Assembly: GCF_014698505.1 (NCBI RefSeq)
Contig: NZ_JACJTD010000008.1
Coordinates: 1 to 64,000 of the forward strand
DNA: 64,000 bases
Source: Nostoc foliaceum FACHB-393
Lineage (GTDB): Bacteria; Cyanobacteriota; Cyanobacteriia; Cyanobacteriales; Nostocaceae
Direction: 5' to 3'
The stretch's first letter is position 1; each line of letters begins with the position of its first letter. Made by a program: the position numbers and the translations under genes. Positions 43,361 through 53,107 of this stretch are shown piece after piece. The notes under the pieces are model-generated. The model was not told where the DNA came from and did not search any database. It saw only the letters and a program-made list of their open reading frames with translations.

Positions 43361-44614
43361 TTGAAAGCATTTAATACCTTTGATACCGAACTGCGGCGCA
43401 ACCTGCTGATTTTATTTACAGCAGGTTTATTATTCTGGTCAAGCATGTCTTCGCTTTTACCAACGCTACCGCTTTATATCGATGATGTAGGCGCAAGTAA
43501 GCAAGAAATTGGGATTGTGATGGGCAGTTTCGCCATTGGGTTATTGCTATCTCGCCCGACGCTGGGACGGTTAGCCGATGAACGTGGTCGAAAAATTACC
43601 TTGTTGATTGGTACGATAGTAGCTGCGATCGCACCCTTTGGTTACTTGGCAACCCAATCAATTGGGCTATTGATCTTAGTGCGAATTTTTCACGGCATTA
43701 GCATTGCCGCTTTTACCACTGGCTACAGTGCCTTAATCGCAGATTTAGCTCCTACCGAAACTCGTGGTGAAATTATTGGTTACATGAGTCTGACAACTCC
43801 CCTTGGTTTAGCAATTGGCCCTGCCTTGGGAGGGTATATAGAAGCTACTAGTGGTTACGGGATATTATTTCTGTTATCTGCTGAATTGGGTTTTTTCGCC
43901 CTCTTGGGGATTGTACAAGTCACTAATCCGCCAGTGCAGGCGCGTGAGCAAACTGAGGAAAAGGATCGCAACTTCTGGCAAATTTTAGCTAGTCCACAGG
44001 TGAGAATTCCAACGATAGTTATGTTGTTGGTTGGTTTGTCTCTCGGTGCTGTACATACTTTTGTTTCATTATTCCTCAAATCCACTGATGTAGACTTCAA
44101 TGGCGGGCTGTTTTTTACAGCTGCGGCAATTTCTAGTTTTTGTATTAGAGTGTTTGCTGGGAAGGCAAGCGATCGCTTTGGTCGTGGCTTATTTATTACC
44201 TTTGGTATTTTTTGCTATGTTTTAGCGTTAATACTGCTGTGGCAGGCTGACAGTGCGATGTTTTTCTTACTGGCTGCGATCGTTGAAGGTGCTGGTGGTG
44301 GTACACTCATCTCGATGATGATCACAATGATGGCAGACCGCTCACAGCCACAAGAACGGGGTCAAATTTTTGCTATATGTGTAGCTGGGCTTGACCTGGG
44401 AATTGCGATCGCTGCTCCTCTTCTGGGTACCATCGCAGAACTTGTAGGCTACCGCGATATGTTTGGCTATGGTGCTGCGATCACTTCTTTTGCACTTGTC
44501 GTCTTCCTCACCCAGTCGAGCAAAGACCTATCCAACTCCCTGCGCTTTGCATTAGGTCGCGCTCCTGATGCTTATGCCTTGAACAACTTAAAAGTTAGGA
44601 GTGAGGAAATTTAA
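43361..44614 (+). CDS. MFS transporter, TTG start
   Basis: 417 residues with 12 predicted transmembrane helices and the MFS loop 2-3 motif GRLADERGRKITLLIG. The duplicate in the second half is GKASDRFGRGLFITFG. The TTG start at 43361 is chosen because the first ATG (43444) would remove most of helix 1 (RNLLILFTAGLLFWSSM); no ribosome-binding site is evident. It is probably a drug or metabolite efflux protein. The last ten codons lie in the terminator hairpin. Confidence 0.85.
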   Translation: MKAFNTFDTELRRNLLILFTAGLLFWSSMSSLLPTLPLYIDDVGASKQEIGIVMGSFAIGLLLSRPTLGRLADERGRKITLLIGTIVAAIAPFGYLATQSIGLLILVRIFHGISIAAFTTGYSALIADLAPTETRGEIIGYMSLTTPLGLAIGPALGGYIEATSGYGILFLLSAELGFFALLGIVQVTNPPVQAREQTEEKDRNFWQILASPQVRIPTIVMLLVGLSLGAVHTFVSLFLKSTDVDFNGGLFFTAAAISSFCIRVFAGKASDRFGRGLFITFGIFCYVLALILLWQADSAMFFLLAAIVEGAGGGTLISMMITMMADRSQPQERGQIFAICVAGLDLGIAIAAPLLGTIAELVGYRDMFGYGAAITSFALVVFLTQSSKDLSNSLRFALGRAPDAYALNNLKVRSEEI

Positions 44615-44633
44615 TTTCTCACTCCTAACTTTT
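44591..44633 (+). terminator. Hairpin overlapping the end of the MFS gene
   Basis: AAAGTTAGGAGTGAG and CTCACTCCTAACTTTT arms give a stem of 15 or more base pairs ending in a T-run. It contains the stop codon of the MFS gene and separates it from the convergent tRNA. Confidence 0.75.
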
Positions 44634-44652
44634 AACTCTTAGCCTTGTAAAA

Positions 44653-44726
44653 CGGGCGAGGAGGGATTCGAACCCCCGACACCGTGGTCCGTAGCCACGT
44701 GCTCTAGTCCACTGAGCTACACGCCC
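44653..44726 (-). tRNA. tRNA-Arg (anticodon ACG)
   Basis: 74 bases on the minus strand, beginning GGGCGTGTAGCTCAG. The anticodon loop CTACGGA lies between CGTGG and CCACG, and the T-arm GGGTTCGAATCCC and acceptor end CTCGCCC are in place. The loop gives anticodon ACG, which reads CGN arginine codons once A34 is inosine. CCA is not encoded. One T-T mismatch lies in the acceptor stem (6-67). Confidence 0.93.
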
Positions 44727-44759
44727 TCACCGACAATCTATATTAACACTTCTAATTAA

Positions 44760-45269
44760 ATGACGCAAGAGAATTTTCCATCTAATTTTGCCAACTTAAC
44801 CCATTTAGATCATCAAGGACAGGCGCAGATGGTAGATGTGTCTGATAAAGCACCCACCATCCGCCAAGCAGTAGCCGCTGCCAATGTGCGGATGTTGCCA
44901 GCTACCTTCGCTGCCATTCAAGCTGGAAACGTGCCAAAGGGCGATGTGTTGGCAACTGCAAGATTGGCTGGGATTATGGCAGCCAAGCAAACAGCCAGTT
45001 TAATTCCTCTGTGTCATCCCTTGCCTTTGCAAAAAATTGCAGTCGAGATTATACCCGCTCCGCAACTACCTGGTTATCAAATTCAAGCCATAGTCAAAAC
45101 CAAAGCTGAAACTGGTGTAGAGATGGAAGCCTTAACTGCCGTTTCTGTGGCGGCCCTGACTTTATACGATATGGCAAAGGCTTTAGAAAAGTCGATTCAA
45201 ATTGAATCAATTCGTTTAATCAGTAAGAGTGGCGGGAAATCAGGAGATTATTCCCCGCCAGAGCAATAA
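44760..45269 (+). CDS. moaC: Cyclic pyranopterin monophosphate synthase MoaC
   Basis: 169 residues. It converts 3',8-cyclo-GTP to cyclic pyranopterin monophosphate in molybdenum cofactor synthesis, needed for nitrate reductase. Conserved motifs: [45 protein letters not shown] (catalytic His) and [20 protein letters not shown], with the [10 protein letters not shown] ending. The ATG at 44760 lies 34 bases beyond the divergent tRNA gene. Confidence 0.95.
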   Translation: MTQENFPSNFANLTHLDHQGQAQMVDVSDKAPTIRQAVAAANVRMLPATFAAIQAGNVPKGDVLATARLAGIMAAKQTASLIPLCHPLPLQKIAVEIIPAPQLPGYQIQAIVKTKAETGVEMEALTAVSVAALTLYDMAKALEKSIQIESIRLISKSGGKSGDYSPPEQ

Positions 45270-45274
45270 GCTAG

Positions 45275-45478
45275 CTACTGTATCCCACCTATAGCTTTGT
45301 TGAGATCGGTTGGGCTTTCAAACTCTTCATCTTCTGGCAGTTTCTCTAACAGAGATATAATCCCCTTATCTGCTCCTTGCTTTTTAGCGTGCTTAATCAA
45401 ATCTTGCTTATTCGCGGGATAGTCAACACCTTTCAAGTGTTTTTGTATTTCAACTGGGTTTGCCTTAGCCATTTTCAT
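45275..45478 (-). CDS. DUF2795 family small protein
   Basis: 67 residues, helical: VEIQKHLKGVDYPANKQDLI, HAKKQGADKGIISLLEKLP and an acidic tail. It matches small DUF2795 proteins of unknown function. ATG at 45478 and a second ATG two codons later are both possible. The stop is five bases from the stop of the convergent moaC. Confidence 0.8.
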   Translation of the reverse strand: MKMAKANPVEIQKHLKGVDYPANKQDLIKHAKKQGADKGIISLLEKLPEDEEFESPTDLNKAIGGIQ

Positions 45479-45699
45479 CCCCTCTAAAGGTTCTTTCCAT
45501 CTTCACAAGTGGATGTATTTGCTCCCTCTATCAAAAAGATGAATCATTTTTAACTGAGAAAGATCAAAAGGTCATCCACCAGGTTGATGAATTATCTTTG
45601 GGGAATGGGACATTGGAGAAGTTCTAGTAGTCTAATAGCAACCACCGCCCCAAAAACCTTAGAATGAATAGGGTGTATTTAAATCTGTAACAAATATTT

Positions 45700-45957
45700 A
45701 TGCCTCCTCGTTGGCCTCGCAAACCCGATCGCAAAGACCCTGATTACCGCAAGATCGATGACCGGATGAATTTTGCTGTGCATGTGGCGATCGCTGCTAC
45801 TATTAATTCTGGCTTGTGGTTTTTCCACATTTTGAAAGGCACTACCTGGGAGTGGCTGCCGTGGGTAACTGCAAGTTGGACAGGAATAGTGTTGGTGCAT
45901 CTAATTTATATTAGTGCGATCGCCAACTACACCGAAACTCCACCAAAATCCACCTGA
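45700..45957 (+). CDS. 2TM domain-containing small membrane protein
   Basis: 85 residues: a basic, proline-rich N-terminus (PPRWPRKPDRKDPDYRKID), then two transmembrane helices (FAVHVAIAATINSGLWFFHI and WLPWVTASWTGIVLVHLIYI). The layout fits the 2TM family, often fused to histidine kinases or standing alone. Function unknown. Confidence 0.75.
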   Translation: MPPRWPRKPDRKDPDYRKIDDRMNFAVHVAIAATINSGLWFFHILKGTTWEWLPWVTASWTGIVLVHLIYISAIANYTETPPKST

Positions 45958-46076
45958 AGACGGACTGCTGATGCTGGGGCGATTGTAACCTGTGGTAGTA
46001 GAATCAGCTTGTTAAGTGAGCGATAATGTAAAAAAGCCTGAGATTTTACGCTCTTTCTTAATATAGGGTTATTTTT

Positions 46077-46385
46077 ATGGCTAAGACTAACACCACAGAA
46101 CTACTAGAAGCCCTAGCAGCTGAAATTGGCGAAAGCGTCTACATAGACGTTGCGAAATGGCATCTTTATTTATCTAATGCCAAACTCCATACAGTTGTTG
46201 CCGAGCAACTGTATCCCTTAATTACTTCCAATGCTGTAAATGAAGACCGAGTTTTAGAAGTATTGGGATCGATTCCAGTAAAAATTGGCGGCGGTAGACG
46301 CGAAGTTCCTTTAATCGATTTACTACCCCTGCAATGCCAAGTCACCTTAGTAGATATTTTGGAGAAATATCAACGCGAAATCTAA
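46077..46385 (+). CDS. DUF3181 family protein
   Basis: 102 residues, a cyanobacterial conserved protein with AAEIGESVYIDVAKWHLYLS and VKIGGGRREVPLIDLLP. Soluble, no known function. It is possibly co-oriented with the gene at 46666 but separated by 280 bases. Confidence 0.78.
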   Translation: MAKTNTTELLEALAAEIGESVYIDVAKWHLYLSNAKLHTVVAEQLYPLITSNAVNEDRVLEVLGSIPVKIGGGRREVPLIDLLPLQCQVTLVDILEKYQREI

Positions 46386-46665
46386 TCGCTAAAAGCAAGA
46401 TTATTTGAATTAAACAATTTTCTCGGTCAGCATTGCCTAATTCGATTTGAGATGCTGAATTGAGGGTTTGTTCGCTGTTTCAATTTTATAAAAATAAAAA
46501 CCACAGATACACACAGATGAATCTTTTTAAATTTATGTGTGCATCAGCGGTAAAAATTTCCTTTAACAATTAAGGAATCTCAGCCTTATAAATCGGTTGA
46601 GATATGAGTGAGTTGATATTAAGACTCTCTCAGAACTTTCATGCAAACTTATTGGAGCAATTTAC

Positions 46666-46881
46666 ATGCTTTTACAAGTCAAAGATAGTGGCGAATTGGT
46701 AAAAATTGTTGAAATTCAGGAATTACTTGACCCGAATACTGATGTTGTTCATGCAAAAGACCAAGAAGGTCAAGAAGAACAGCAATCGGATACTTTTAAA
46801 AAAGAAAATCTCGTTTTTCCTTCAGGTGAAGTTCTACCACGCTGTTGGTTAGATGCTGACTATAGACACGACAACGCTTAA
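46666..46881 (+). CDS. Small conserved hypothetical protein
   Basis: 71 residues, acidic, with a beta-hairpin-like start (MLLQVKDSGELVKIVEIQEL) and the C-terminal FPSGEVLPRCWLDADYR. A plausible ribosome-binding stretch (TTGGAGC) lies eight bases before the ATG. I do not recognise a function. Confidence 0.6.
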   Translation: MLLQVKDSGELVKIVEIQELLDPNTDVVHAKDQEGQEEQQSDTFKKENLVFPSGEVLPRCWLDADYRHDNA

Positions 46882-46960
46882 TTGATTTTAGAATCAGGTA
46901 ATTGGTAATGGAAATAAACTGATTATCCATTATCAATTTACCTAGCAAGAGGAATAAGTG

Positions 46961-46989
46961 GTAGGGGGGCACAGCCATGCGCCCCTACT
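46961..46989. repeat. REP-type palindrome overlapping a gene end
   Basis: GTAGGGGGGCACAG and CATGCGCCCCTACT arms. It overlaps the region just after the stop codon of the ABA4-like gene on the minus strand. Confidence 0.65.
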
Positions 46990-46990
46990 A

Positions 46991-47473
46991 TTATGTTCCA
47001 GATGATGATGCAGCGTTTTCTCCTACCGTCGCCGTTTCATTCTGCTGAGACTTCGGGAAAAATGCCTTAGCAATCCAGTCAGTCAAGATGTGAGATAGTA
47101 ATCCTAAAGGCCCAGCAAACAAACACAAAGACAGGGAATGAATTGTCCAAATACCTGTTTTTTGCCCTTCCCAATAAATCCAGCGGCCGACAAATAAATC
47201 CATCACTAAAAAATGAATCCAACCCGTTGCAGCAGCCGTTTCATCTGCAAAAAATCGCGCAATATCAGCTAATTGTGGATTCGATAAAGCTTGGGCATTT
47301 TCTGGCGTAATGCTATTGACAAATAAATACAAATACGCTCCAGCTAACACCACAAAAGGCAAATATGATGACATTATCTGCCGTGTAACTTTCCAATTTG
47401 GCAATAAAATCATCAATGCCCAAAAAGGTAAAACGAAAAGATTTGCGACGTTAAATAGTTGAGATATCGTCAT
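46991..47473 (-). CDS. ABA4-like (DUF4281) membrane protein
   Basis: 160 residues, four transmembrane helices, with NLFVLPFWALMILLPNWK and the conserved GWIHFLVMDLFVGRWIYWEG. Plant ABA4 is needed for neoxanthin synthesis, and cyanobacterial homologues are unassigned, possibly linked to carotenoids or membrane function. The gene lies downstream of the CobW gene on the same strand. Confidence 0.85.
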   Translation of the reverse strand: MTISQLFNVANLFVLPFWALMILLPNWKVTRQIMSSYLPFVVLAGAYLYLFVNSITPENAQALSNPQLADIARFFADETAAATGWIHFLVMDLFVGRWIYWEGQKTGIWTIHSLSLCLFAGPLGLLSHILTDWIAKAFFPKSQQNETATVGENAASSSGT

Positions 47474-47558
47474 AATTTTGTCAATTGAAAGATTTTCAGT
47501 TATTGTTGTTTTCTGCTTTGAATTAACTAGTTATTCATAACTCGTAACTTCAAAATAT

Positions 47559-47591
47559 AGATCCCCAACTTCTTAAAAAAGTCGGGGATCT
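47559..47591 (-). terminator. Terminator-like hairpin after the CobW gene
   Basis: AGATCCCC and GGGGATCT arms with inner AACTT/AAGTC form a stem just after the CobW stop codon. It also belongs to a common Nostoc repeat type. A weak T-rich tail follows on the minus strand. Confidence 0.55.
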
Positions 47592-47599
47592 GGGTATAC

Positions 47600-48640
47600 T
47601 TATAAAGCTACAAGTTGTGATTCGATTTCTGAAGACTTCAAATCACGACCGATGAAAACTAAGCGGGTTTGCCTGGTCTCTTCTGGTTTCCAGGGGCGAT
47701 CGTAAAATTTATCAAATCGGGTTCCCACGCCCTGCATCACTAGGCGCATGGATTTATTTGGCACTGCCACAAAGCCTTTAATCCGGTAAATTTCTTGTTG
47801 TTGTGCTAATTTTTCTAATTGCTGTTGCAGCTTTTCTGGGTCAAAGGTACGATCCAAAATTACATGAGTTGAGGTAATCTCTTCATCGTGATTGTGGTCT
47901 TCTTCAGTATCGTGATGACTGGGACGAGAATCTAAATTGTCTTCGACTGCGGCTTTAAATCCTAATAATATAGATGCGTCTAGTTGAGAAAGATCGCTCT
48001 CGACAATCTTCACTACTCTGGGCAATTCTTGCTTAATCAATTCCTCAACTCTGGCTTTTGTCTCGGCATCTACCAAGTCAATTTTATTCAACACCACTAA
48101 GTCTGCACAAGCAAGTTGGTCTTCAAACAGTTCTTGCAAAGGTGTTTCGTGTTCTAGATTATCATCTGCTTGTCGCTGGGCTGCGATCGCTTCTGGATCA
48201 CTAGCAAATGTCCCTGCTGCTACCGCCGCACAATCTACCACGGTAATTACAGCATCCACAGTGGCGGCGTTGCGAATTTCTTGCCAGCGAAAAGCCTTTA
48301 TCAGTGGTTTTGGTAAGGCTAAACCAGAGGTTTCAATCAAAATGCAGTCGATGCTATCTCGCCGCTTGATTAACTCTTGCATTGTTGGGTAAAACTCTTC
48401 CTGCACGGTGCAGCATAAGCAGCCGTTGGTTAATTCAAATATATTAGTGTCGCCCTCACCATCTTCTGGGCAAATTTGACAGGATTTTAACAATTCGCCA
48501 TCAATACCGAGTTCGCCAAATTCATTGACTAAAACGGCAATGCGGCGTCCTTGGTTGTTTTGTAGCAAGTGGCGAATTAGGCTGGTTTTTCCACTACCTA
48601 AGAAGCCTGTAATTACTGTGACAGGAATTTTCGTAGCCAT
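47600..48640 (-). CDS. CobW/COG0523 family GTPase metallochaperone
   Basis: 346 residues. Walker A GFLGSGKTSL, the metal-binding CXCC in LTNGCLCCTVQEEF, ETSGLALPKP, and the guanine-specificity motif VVLNKIDLVD. A histidine/acid-rich loop (SRPSHHDTEEDHNHDEE) precedes the C-terminal CobW_C domain. Such GTPases deliver metals, often zinc, to client proteins. Whether this member serves zinc, cobalt or nitrile hydratase-type clients is not shown. No Zur box was identified. Confidence 0.9.
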   Translation of the reverse strand: MATKIPVTVITGFLGSGKTSLIRHLLQNNQGRRIAVLVNEFGELGIDGELLKSCQICPEDGEGDTNIFELTNGCLCCTVQEEFYPTMQELIKRRDSIDCILIETSGLALPKPLIKAFRWQEIRNAATVDAVITVVDCAAVAAGTFASDPEAIAAQRQADDNLEHETPLQELFEDQLACADLVVLNKIDLVDAETKARVEELIKQELPRVVKIVESDLSQLDASILLGFKAAVEDNLDSRPSHHDTEEDHNHDEEITSTHVILDRTFDPEKLQQQLEKLAQQQEIYRIKGFVAVPNKSMRLVMQGVGTRFDKFYDRPWKPEETRQTRLVFIGRDLKSSEIESQLVAL

Positions 48641-48758
48641 ATTTTTGCCTGATTTACTCAGTATGAGAAGTTTTACAAGTTACAAACTTAAATACTGAGA
48701 TTAAGCTTGGTGTGAAGATTGACTTAGTTATTTTAAGCTGAAAGTCTCTCGTTCCTTG

Positions 48759-48968
48759 TTATGGATACATTATTTTTGCACCCATCCATAGACAAAAAAC
48801 CCCACCTGCTACTCCTATATAAGTAGGTATCAAACCAAGGATTCCATTTTCCGGGCGATGAGTTATTAGTGCTGCATGGCTTAAAATTGCGCCTACTATA
48901 ACTAAAGTCCCACCTCTGATTGCATTCGTCAATTGATTTACAGCTTTGACCAATTCTTGATCGTTCAT
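48759..48968 (-). CDS. Small membrane protein, unknown
   Basis: 69 residues with two hydrophobic stretches (GGTLVIVGAILSHAALI and LIPTYIGVAGGVFCLWMGA) after a short amphipathic start (MNDQELVKAVNQLTNAI). No family recognised. Confidence 0.55.
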   Translation of the reverse strand: MNDQELVKAVNQLTNAIRGGTLVIVGAILSHAALITHRPENGILGLIPTYIGVAGGVFCLWMGAKIMYP

Positions 48969-49312
48969 AGATCCCTTATCTTCATTTAACTATTAGGTGA
49001 TGGTAACTGCGAGAATTTAGGTTATGAGAAGTGGTTTTTTTCCTTCCTATTGCTGCCGCATTAAACAAGTTGTAATAGCTCCGTTTTGACTCGTAAGTTA
49101 TATCAAATCAGATTCCTATATCTCAAAAATAATTGAGGGGCAATCTCCCCATGCTTGCTTTCACGTAGGAAAAGCAGTCACAGGGCTATTGCCCCTAAAT
49201 ATTTTAAGCGTTTTTAGCGATCCCTCTTTCCCCAGAAACACTTATGAATTATCGTTCATCAAGCTATCTGGACTTATGATTCTATACACCATACTCCGCA
49301 ATCTCAACACAG
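48969..49312. other. Intergenic region with a REP-like inverted repeat
   Basis: 344 bases without a gene. Arms AGGGGCAAT (about 49137) and ATTGCCCCT (about 49188) enclose 40 bases and resemble the REP outer arms. Confidence 0.45.
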
Positions 49313-50029
49313 TTACTCAGCTGTGACTAGTTCAGTACTACCGCGTGTACGACGCCGTGTGAGGCTATTGTAAAGCATTACACCAATCGCCTTGATCAAA
49401 TTACCTTCCAATTCCTGGAACATCTTCATGTTCGTGCCAAAGGCGGCGTTAGCTTCCTCAACGATGCGATCGGTTGTAGCATCATCAAGGGGTAATTCAT
49501 CCAAATTTTGCCGATATTTCGCTTTGAATGCCTTCTCATCAGGAATTTCTGGAAACTCATAAAAGGCTGTTCCTTGCCCATCAGACAAATTCATCGCCGT
49601 TACAGCAATATTTTTGAGAATTTGTCCCCCAGATAAGTCACCCAAGTAACGAGTATATGAATGAGCGATTAACAGTTCCGGTTCTGTGGCAGATATTTCT
49701 CGGATGCGCTTTACGTAAGCTTCGCCTGCGGGAGATAGTTTGATTTGCTCTCTCCAGTTAGCACCAAAGTAATAACTTAGGTCTTGCTCTAAGGTATACT
49801 TGCGATTTAGCTGGGGAAAGTTAATTTTAGAAAGAATTGGATGCTGGCTATGCTTTTCCATTTCCTCTTCCATCGCTGAGTAGACGAAGTAGAAGTTAGC
49901 AACTAGTTTCCGGTAAGAGTTTTTCTCGACTACTCCTCTTAAAAAGCACTTGACAAAACCTACATTTTCTGCCATTGTGTGGGCTTTCTTAGTGCCTACA
50001 CGTAATTTGGTTGCTAAATTGCTGCTCAT
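49313..50029 (-). CDS. ho1: Heme oxygenase
   Basis: 238 residues. It opens heme to biliverdin, iron and CO using ferredoxin, the first step of phycobilin synthesis. The proximal His is in KKAHTMAENVGFVKCFLRG. The distal helix is HSYTRYLGDLSGGQILKNIA. The length and ending fit the constitutive cyanobacterial enzyme. The gene is divergent from glmM, with a 546-base spacer. Confidence 0.93.
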   Translation of the reverse strand: MSSNLATKLRVGTKKAHTMAENVGFVKCFLRGVVEKNSYRKLVANFYFVYSAMEEEMEKHSQHPILSKINFPQLNRKYTLEQDLSYYFGANWREQIKLSPAGEAYVKRIREISATEPELLIAHSYTRYLGDLSGGQILKNIAVTAMNLSDGQGTAFYEFPEIPDEKAFKAKYRQNLDELPLDDATTDRIVEEANAAFGTNMKMFQELEGNLIKAIGVMLYNSLTRRRTRGSTELVTAE

Positions 50030-50575
50030 GCTAAATTTCTCAACTTTAAAAAGTTAACTGCCGGAGTTTTAATTCACTAACGGCTAAAAAAGCCATTAAA
50101 ACGTTACCTTAAAACTATTTGATGAGAATTTATATTAAAATTTTTTAAGTCGCGAGGATTTTGTAGTTTTTTACACAGTAACTAGGCTCATGGAATATAA
50201 CTTTACATTCCGGTATTTTAATTTTTCGTTGTTATTAGCTAAATTTCGCCTTCCTTCTCAGCTTTACTGAAAACATTTTTTATAAAACAAAGGTAATATT
50301 TATTACGACTTATTCTGAGTGAGTAACATTGCAAAGTGTGAACTAATACAGATAATCAAGACTAAGGTTGAGGGCATAGAAGGAATAATTAGCTAAAATG
50401 TGGACACTTTACTGATAACGTAAAAACCAATATTGACTTCATGAAATATTTACAATCAAAGAGGCATGAGTTCAGTATTATTACGTAAGCATGGCTTGAT
50501 CTAAAATGAATTTCTCAAGAGAAAAAGCATGTCGAAATTGCTGAATAAAGTCTTAAGTGTTATTTTTCGGTGTGA
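50030..50575. other. Spacer between ho1 and glmM
   Basis: AT-rich, no gene seen. It should contain promoters for both neighbours. A GTA-N8-TAC match at 50293-50306 exists but lacks a correctly spaced -10 box. Confidence 0.5.
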
Positions 50576-50593
50576 TTGTGTGGAGTGTTTAAA

Positions 50594-52069
50594 CATATGG
50601 TTTCATCTATAACTCGGACACCGGGAATTCCTGGGGGTTCTGCTTCTGAAGTTGATGCATTGGGTAAAGGGATTGAAAGCAGTTTTGGGCTGAATTTAAT
50701 CCCACTACCAGCAAATGCCTTATTTGGCACAGATGGGATTCGCGGACGAGTCGGAGAATTACTGAGTGCGCCCCTAGCATTGCAAGTTGGTTTTTGGACG
50801 GGGATTATTTTACGTAACCATGCTACTCAAATAGGGCCAGTCATTCTTGGACAGGACTCCAGAAACTCCAGTGATATGCTGGCAATGGCTTTGAGTGCAG
50901 GTTTAACAGCAGCAGGATTAGAGGTTTGGTATTTGGGATTATGTCCCACTCCTTGCGTTGCCTATCTCACCAGCATCAGTGATGCCATCGGCGGAGTGAT
51001 GATTTCTGCCAGCCACAATCCCCCAGAAGACAATGGAATTAAGGTTTTTGGTGCGAATGGTGGGAAGTTACCGCAAATATTGCAGGCAGAAATTGAAGCC
51101 GGACTGCGTGGCAAGATATCACCTATTGCTAGAGTCAGTAATTGCGGACGGCATTACTCACGTTTTGAGTTAGTGGGGCATTATGGCGAGGCGTTGAAAA
51201 AACCCTTGAACGGTACCCTAAATCTTCAAGGAATGAAGATTGTTTTAGACTTGGCGTGGGGTGCAGCAGTTGGGTTAGCACCATCAGTATTTACAGAAAT
51301 GGGGGCAGAGGTAATCTGTTTGCATAACGAAGCAGATGGCGATCGCATTAATGTCAACTGCGGTTCCACCCACCTAGATATTCTTGCAGCCACAGTACAA
51401 GAACACAACGCCGACATCGGCTTTGCCTTCGATGGCGATGCCGATCGCGTCTTAGCAGTAGACAATACTGGCAGACAAGTTAACGGCGATTACATTCTCT
51501 ACCTGTGGGGACGGCATTTACAACAAAACCAACAACTGCCAGACAACCTGATTGTATCTACAGTCATGGCCAACTTAGGCTTTGAAAAAGCTTGGCAGCA
51601 AATTGGTGGTAACTTAATTCGCACCGCAGTCGGTGACCAATATGTCCAAGCCGAAATGCAGCGGACTGGGGGAATGCTAGGCGGCGAACAATCCGGTCAT
51701 ATTCTTTGCCGTCATTATGCTGTGACTGGAGATGGCTTGTTAACAGCATTACATATAGCAGCTTTGGTGAAAGAGGCGGGTGTTTCCCTGGGTGAATTAG
51801 TAGATCAAAGCTTCCAGACCTACCCGCAACTCTTGCGGAACGTGCGAGTTGTAGATCGCGATCGCCGTTTGGGATGGCAAGATTGCCAACCTGTGCAACA
51901 AGCGATCGCTCTTGCTGAAGCTGCAATGGGTGATTCTGGCAGAATTTTAGTTCGCGCCTCTGGTACAGAACCAGTAATCAGAGTAATGGTAGAAGCCGCC
52001 AACGCCGAACTTACCAACTACTGGACAAATGAATTAGTTTCAAAAGTCCAACAGCATTTGATGGATTAA
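50594..52069 (+). CDS. glmM: Phosphoglucosamine mutase
   Basis: About 490 residues. It converts glucosamine 6-phosphate to glucosamine 1-phosphate for UDP-GlcNAc, hence peptidoglycan and polysaccharides. It has [13 protein letters not shown], the phosphoserine loop [19 protein letters not shown], metal loop [22 protein letters not shown] and the phosphate-binding end [13 protein letters not shown] place the start at ATG 50594 ([10 protein letters not shown]). The frame extends to 50576, adding MCGVFK. It heads a co-oriented polysaccharide cluster. Confidence 0.92.
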   Translation, partial: HMVSSITRTPGIPGGSASEVDALGKGIESSFGLNLIPLPANALFGTDGIRGRVGELLSAPLALQVGFWTGIILRNHATQIGPVILGQDSRNSSDMLAMALSAGLTAAGLEVWYLGLCPTPCVAYLTSISDAIGGVMISASHNPPEDNGIKVFGANGGKLPQILQAEIEAGLRGKISPIARVSNCGRHYSRFELVGHYGEALKKPLNGTLNLQGMKIVLDLAWGAAVGLAPSVFTEMGAEVICLHNEADGDRINVNCGSTHLDILAATVQEHNADIGFAFDGDADRVLAVDNTGRQVNGDYILYLWGRHLQQNQQLPDNLIVSTVMANLGFEKAWQQIGGNLIRTAVGDQYVQAEMQRTGGMLGGEQSGHILCRHYAVTGDGLLTALHIAALVKEAGVSLGELVDQSFQTYPQLLRNVRVVDRDRRLGWQDCQPVQQAIALAEAAMGDSGRILVRASGTEPVIRVMVEAANAELTNYWTNELVSKVQQHLMD

Positions 52070-52109
52070 ATTAGCTATTATCTCAGCTTTTTACAAGTGC
52101 CAATTTTAC

Positions 52110-52160
52110 GTCACAGCTTCTACAAATTAACTAGCCTTAGTTATCTGTAGAAGCTGTGAC
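52110..52160 (+). terminator. Strong hairpin after glmM
   Basis: Perfect 15-base arms GTCACAGCTTCTACA (52110-52124) and TGTAGAAGCTGTGAC (52146-52160), followed by ATTTATCTTTG. Probably terminates glmM transcription. Confidence 0.7.
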
Positions 52161-52303
52161 ATTTATCTTTGTATTGTTAAATCGTTTTCGACTAATTCCT
52201 TGTTAACAAAACTCACCACGTCAGTATGATTAGTACTGGTATCAGCTTAACGTGTTATTATTTACTTCAAGATTCTCTTAGCTATTTATTCTAAGATAAT
52301 ATA

Positions 52304-53071
52304 ATGCTTGTTTTTGTTATCCCACTCAAAAGTGCAAAAGTTTCCAATTCTTGGGAACGTGTTACACAATTATTTGAAAGATGCATTAAATCAGTTTGCA
52401 ATCAAACCTCACCTAACTTTCACGTTATTGTTGTTTGTCACGAAAAACCAAAAATAGAATTTACTAATTCTCATATAACATACATTACAGTCGATTTTTC
52501 TCCTCCAAATGAGACTAACCCTGTAGCTAAAGGAGACACAGATAAAGGGCGTAAAATATTAAAAGGATTGGTTTATGCTCGTCAATTTTATCCCACTCAC
52601 ACTATGACAGTTGATGCCGACGATTGTGTGAGTAAAAATTTAGCCAAGTTTATTCAACAACATCCTGATTCTGATGGCTGGGTTATCAATAAAGGTTATA
52701 AATATCAGGAAGGCAGTAAATATATATATATTAAAAGAAGCAATTTTTATAAGATGTGCGGCAGTTGTAATATTATTCGATATGATTTGAATGATTTGCC
52801 CGAAATCGCAGAATATGATCGTGGCTATGGATACTATAGATATTATATAGATCATGCCAAAGTCAGAGATATTTTAAAGAACAAACTAAAAAGCATTAAA
52901 TCATTACCATTTGCAGGTGCGGTTTATATTTTGGATACAGGAGAAAATCTTTTTGATAATTCAAAAAGATTAAAATTTAGCATTTTTAATCGCAAATTAT
53001 TAAATCAATCAGTTATAGATGAATTCGGATTGTACGACTTACAGCAATCCAGAGAAATTTGTCAACTGTAA
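52304..53071 (+). CDS. Glycosyltransferase-like protein (GT-A fold)
   Basis: 255 residues. The start MLVFVIPLKSAKVSNSWERV, with FERCIKSVCNQTSPNFHVIV, resembles GT2-type enzymes. The DXD-like motif is TMTVDADDCVSKNLAKFIQ. It lacks membrane segments. It is AT-richer than glmM, as is usual for surface polysaccharide genes. The specific sugar is unknown. Confidence 0.7.
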   Translation: MLVFVIPLKSAKVSNSWERVTQLFERCIKSVCNQTSPNFHVIVVCHEKPKIEFTNSHITYITVDFSPPNETNPVAKGDTDKGRKILKGLVYARQFYPTHTMTVDADDCVSKNLAKFIQQHPDSDGWVINKGYKYQEGSKYIYIKRSNFYKMCGSCNIIRYDLNDLPEIAEYDRGYGYYRYYIDHAKVRDILKNKLKSIKSLPFAGAVYILDTGENLFDNSKRLKFSIFNRKLLNQSVIDEFGLYDLQQSREICQL

Positions 53072-53107
53072 TATATTTCCCTGAAGCTGATAGGCTACAT
53101 CACAATT

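Noticed and set aside
50293..50306. GTA-N8-TAC match as an NtcA site for ho1 or glmM
   Set aside because: No TAN3T box at 22-23 bases on either side. A six-base palindrome is expected by chance several times in 64 kb.
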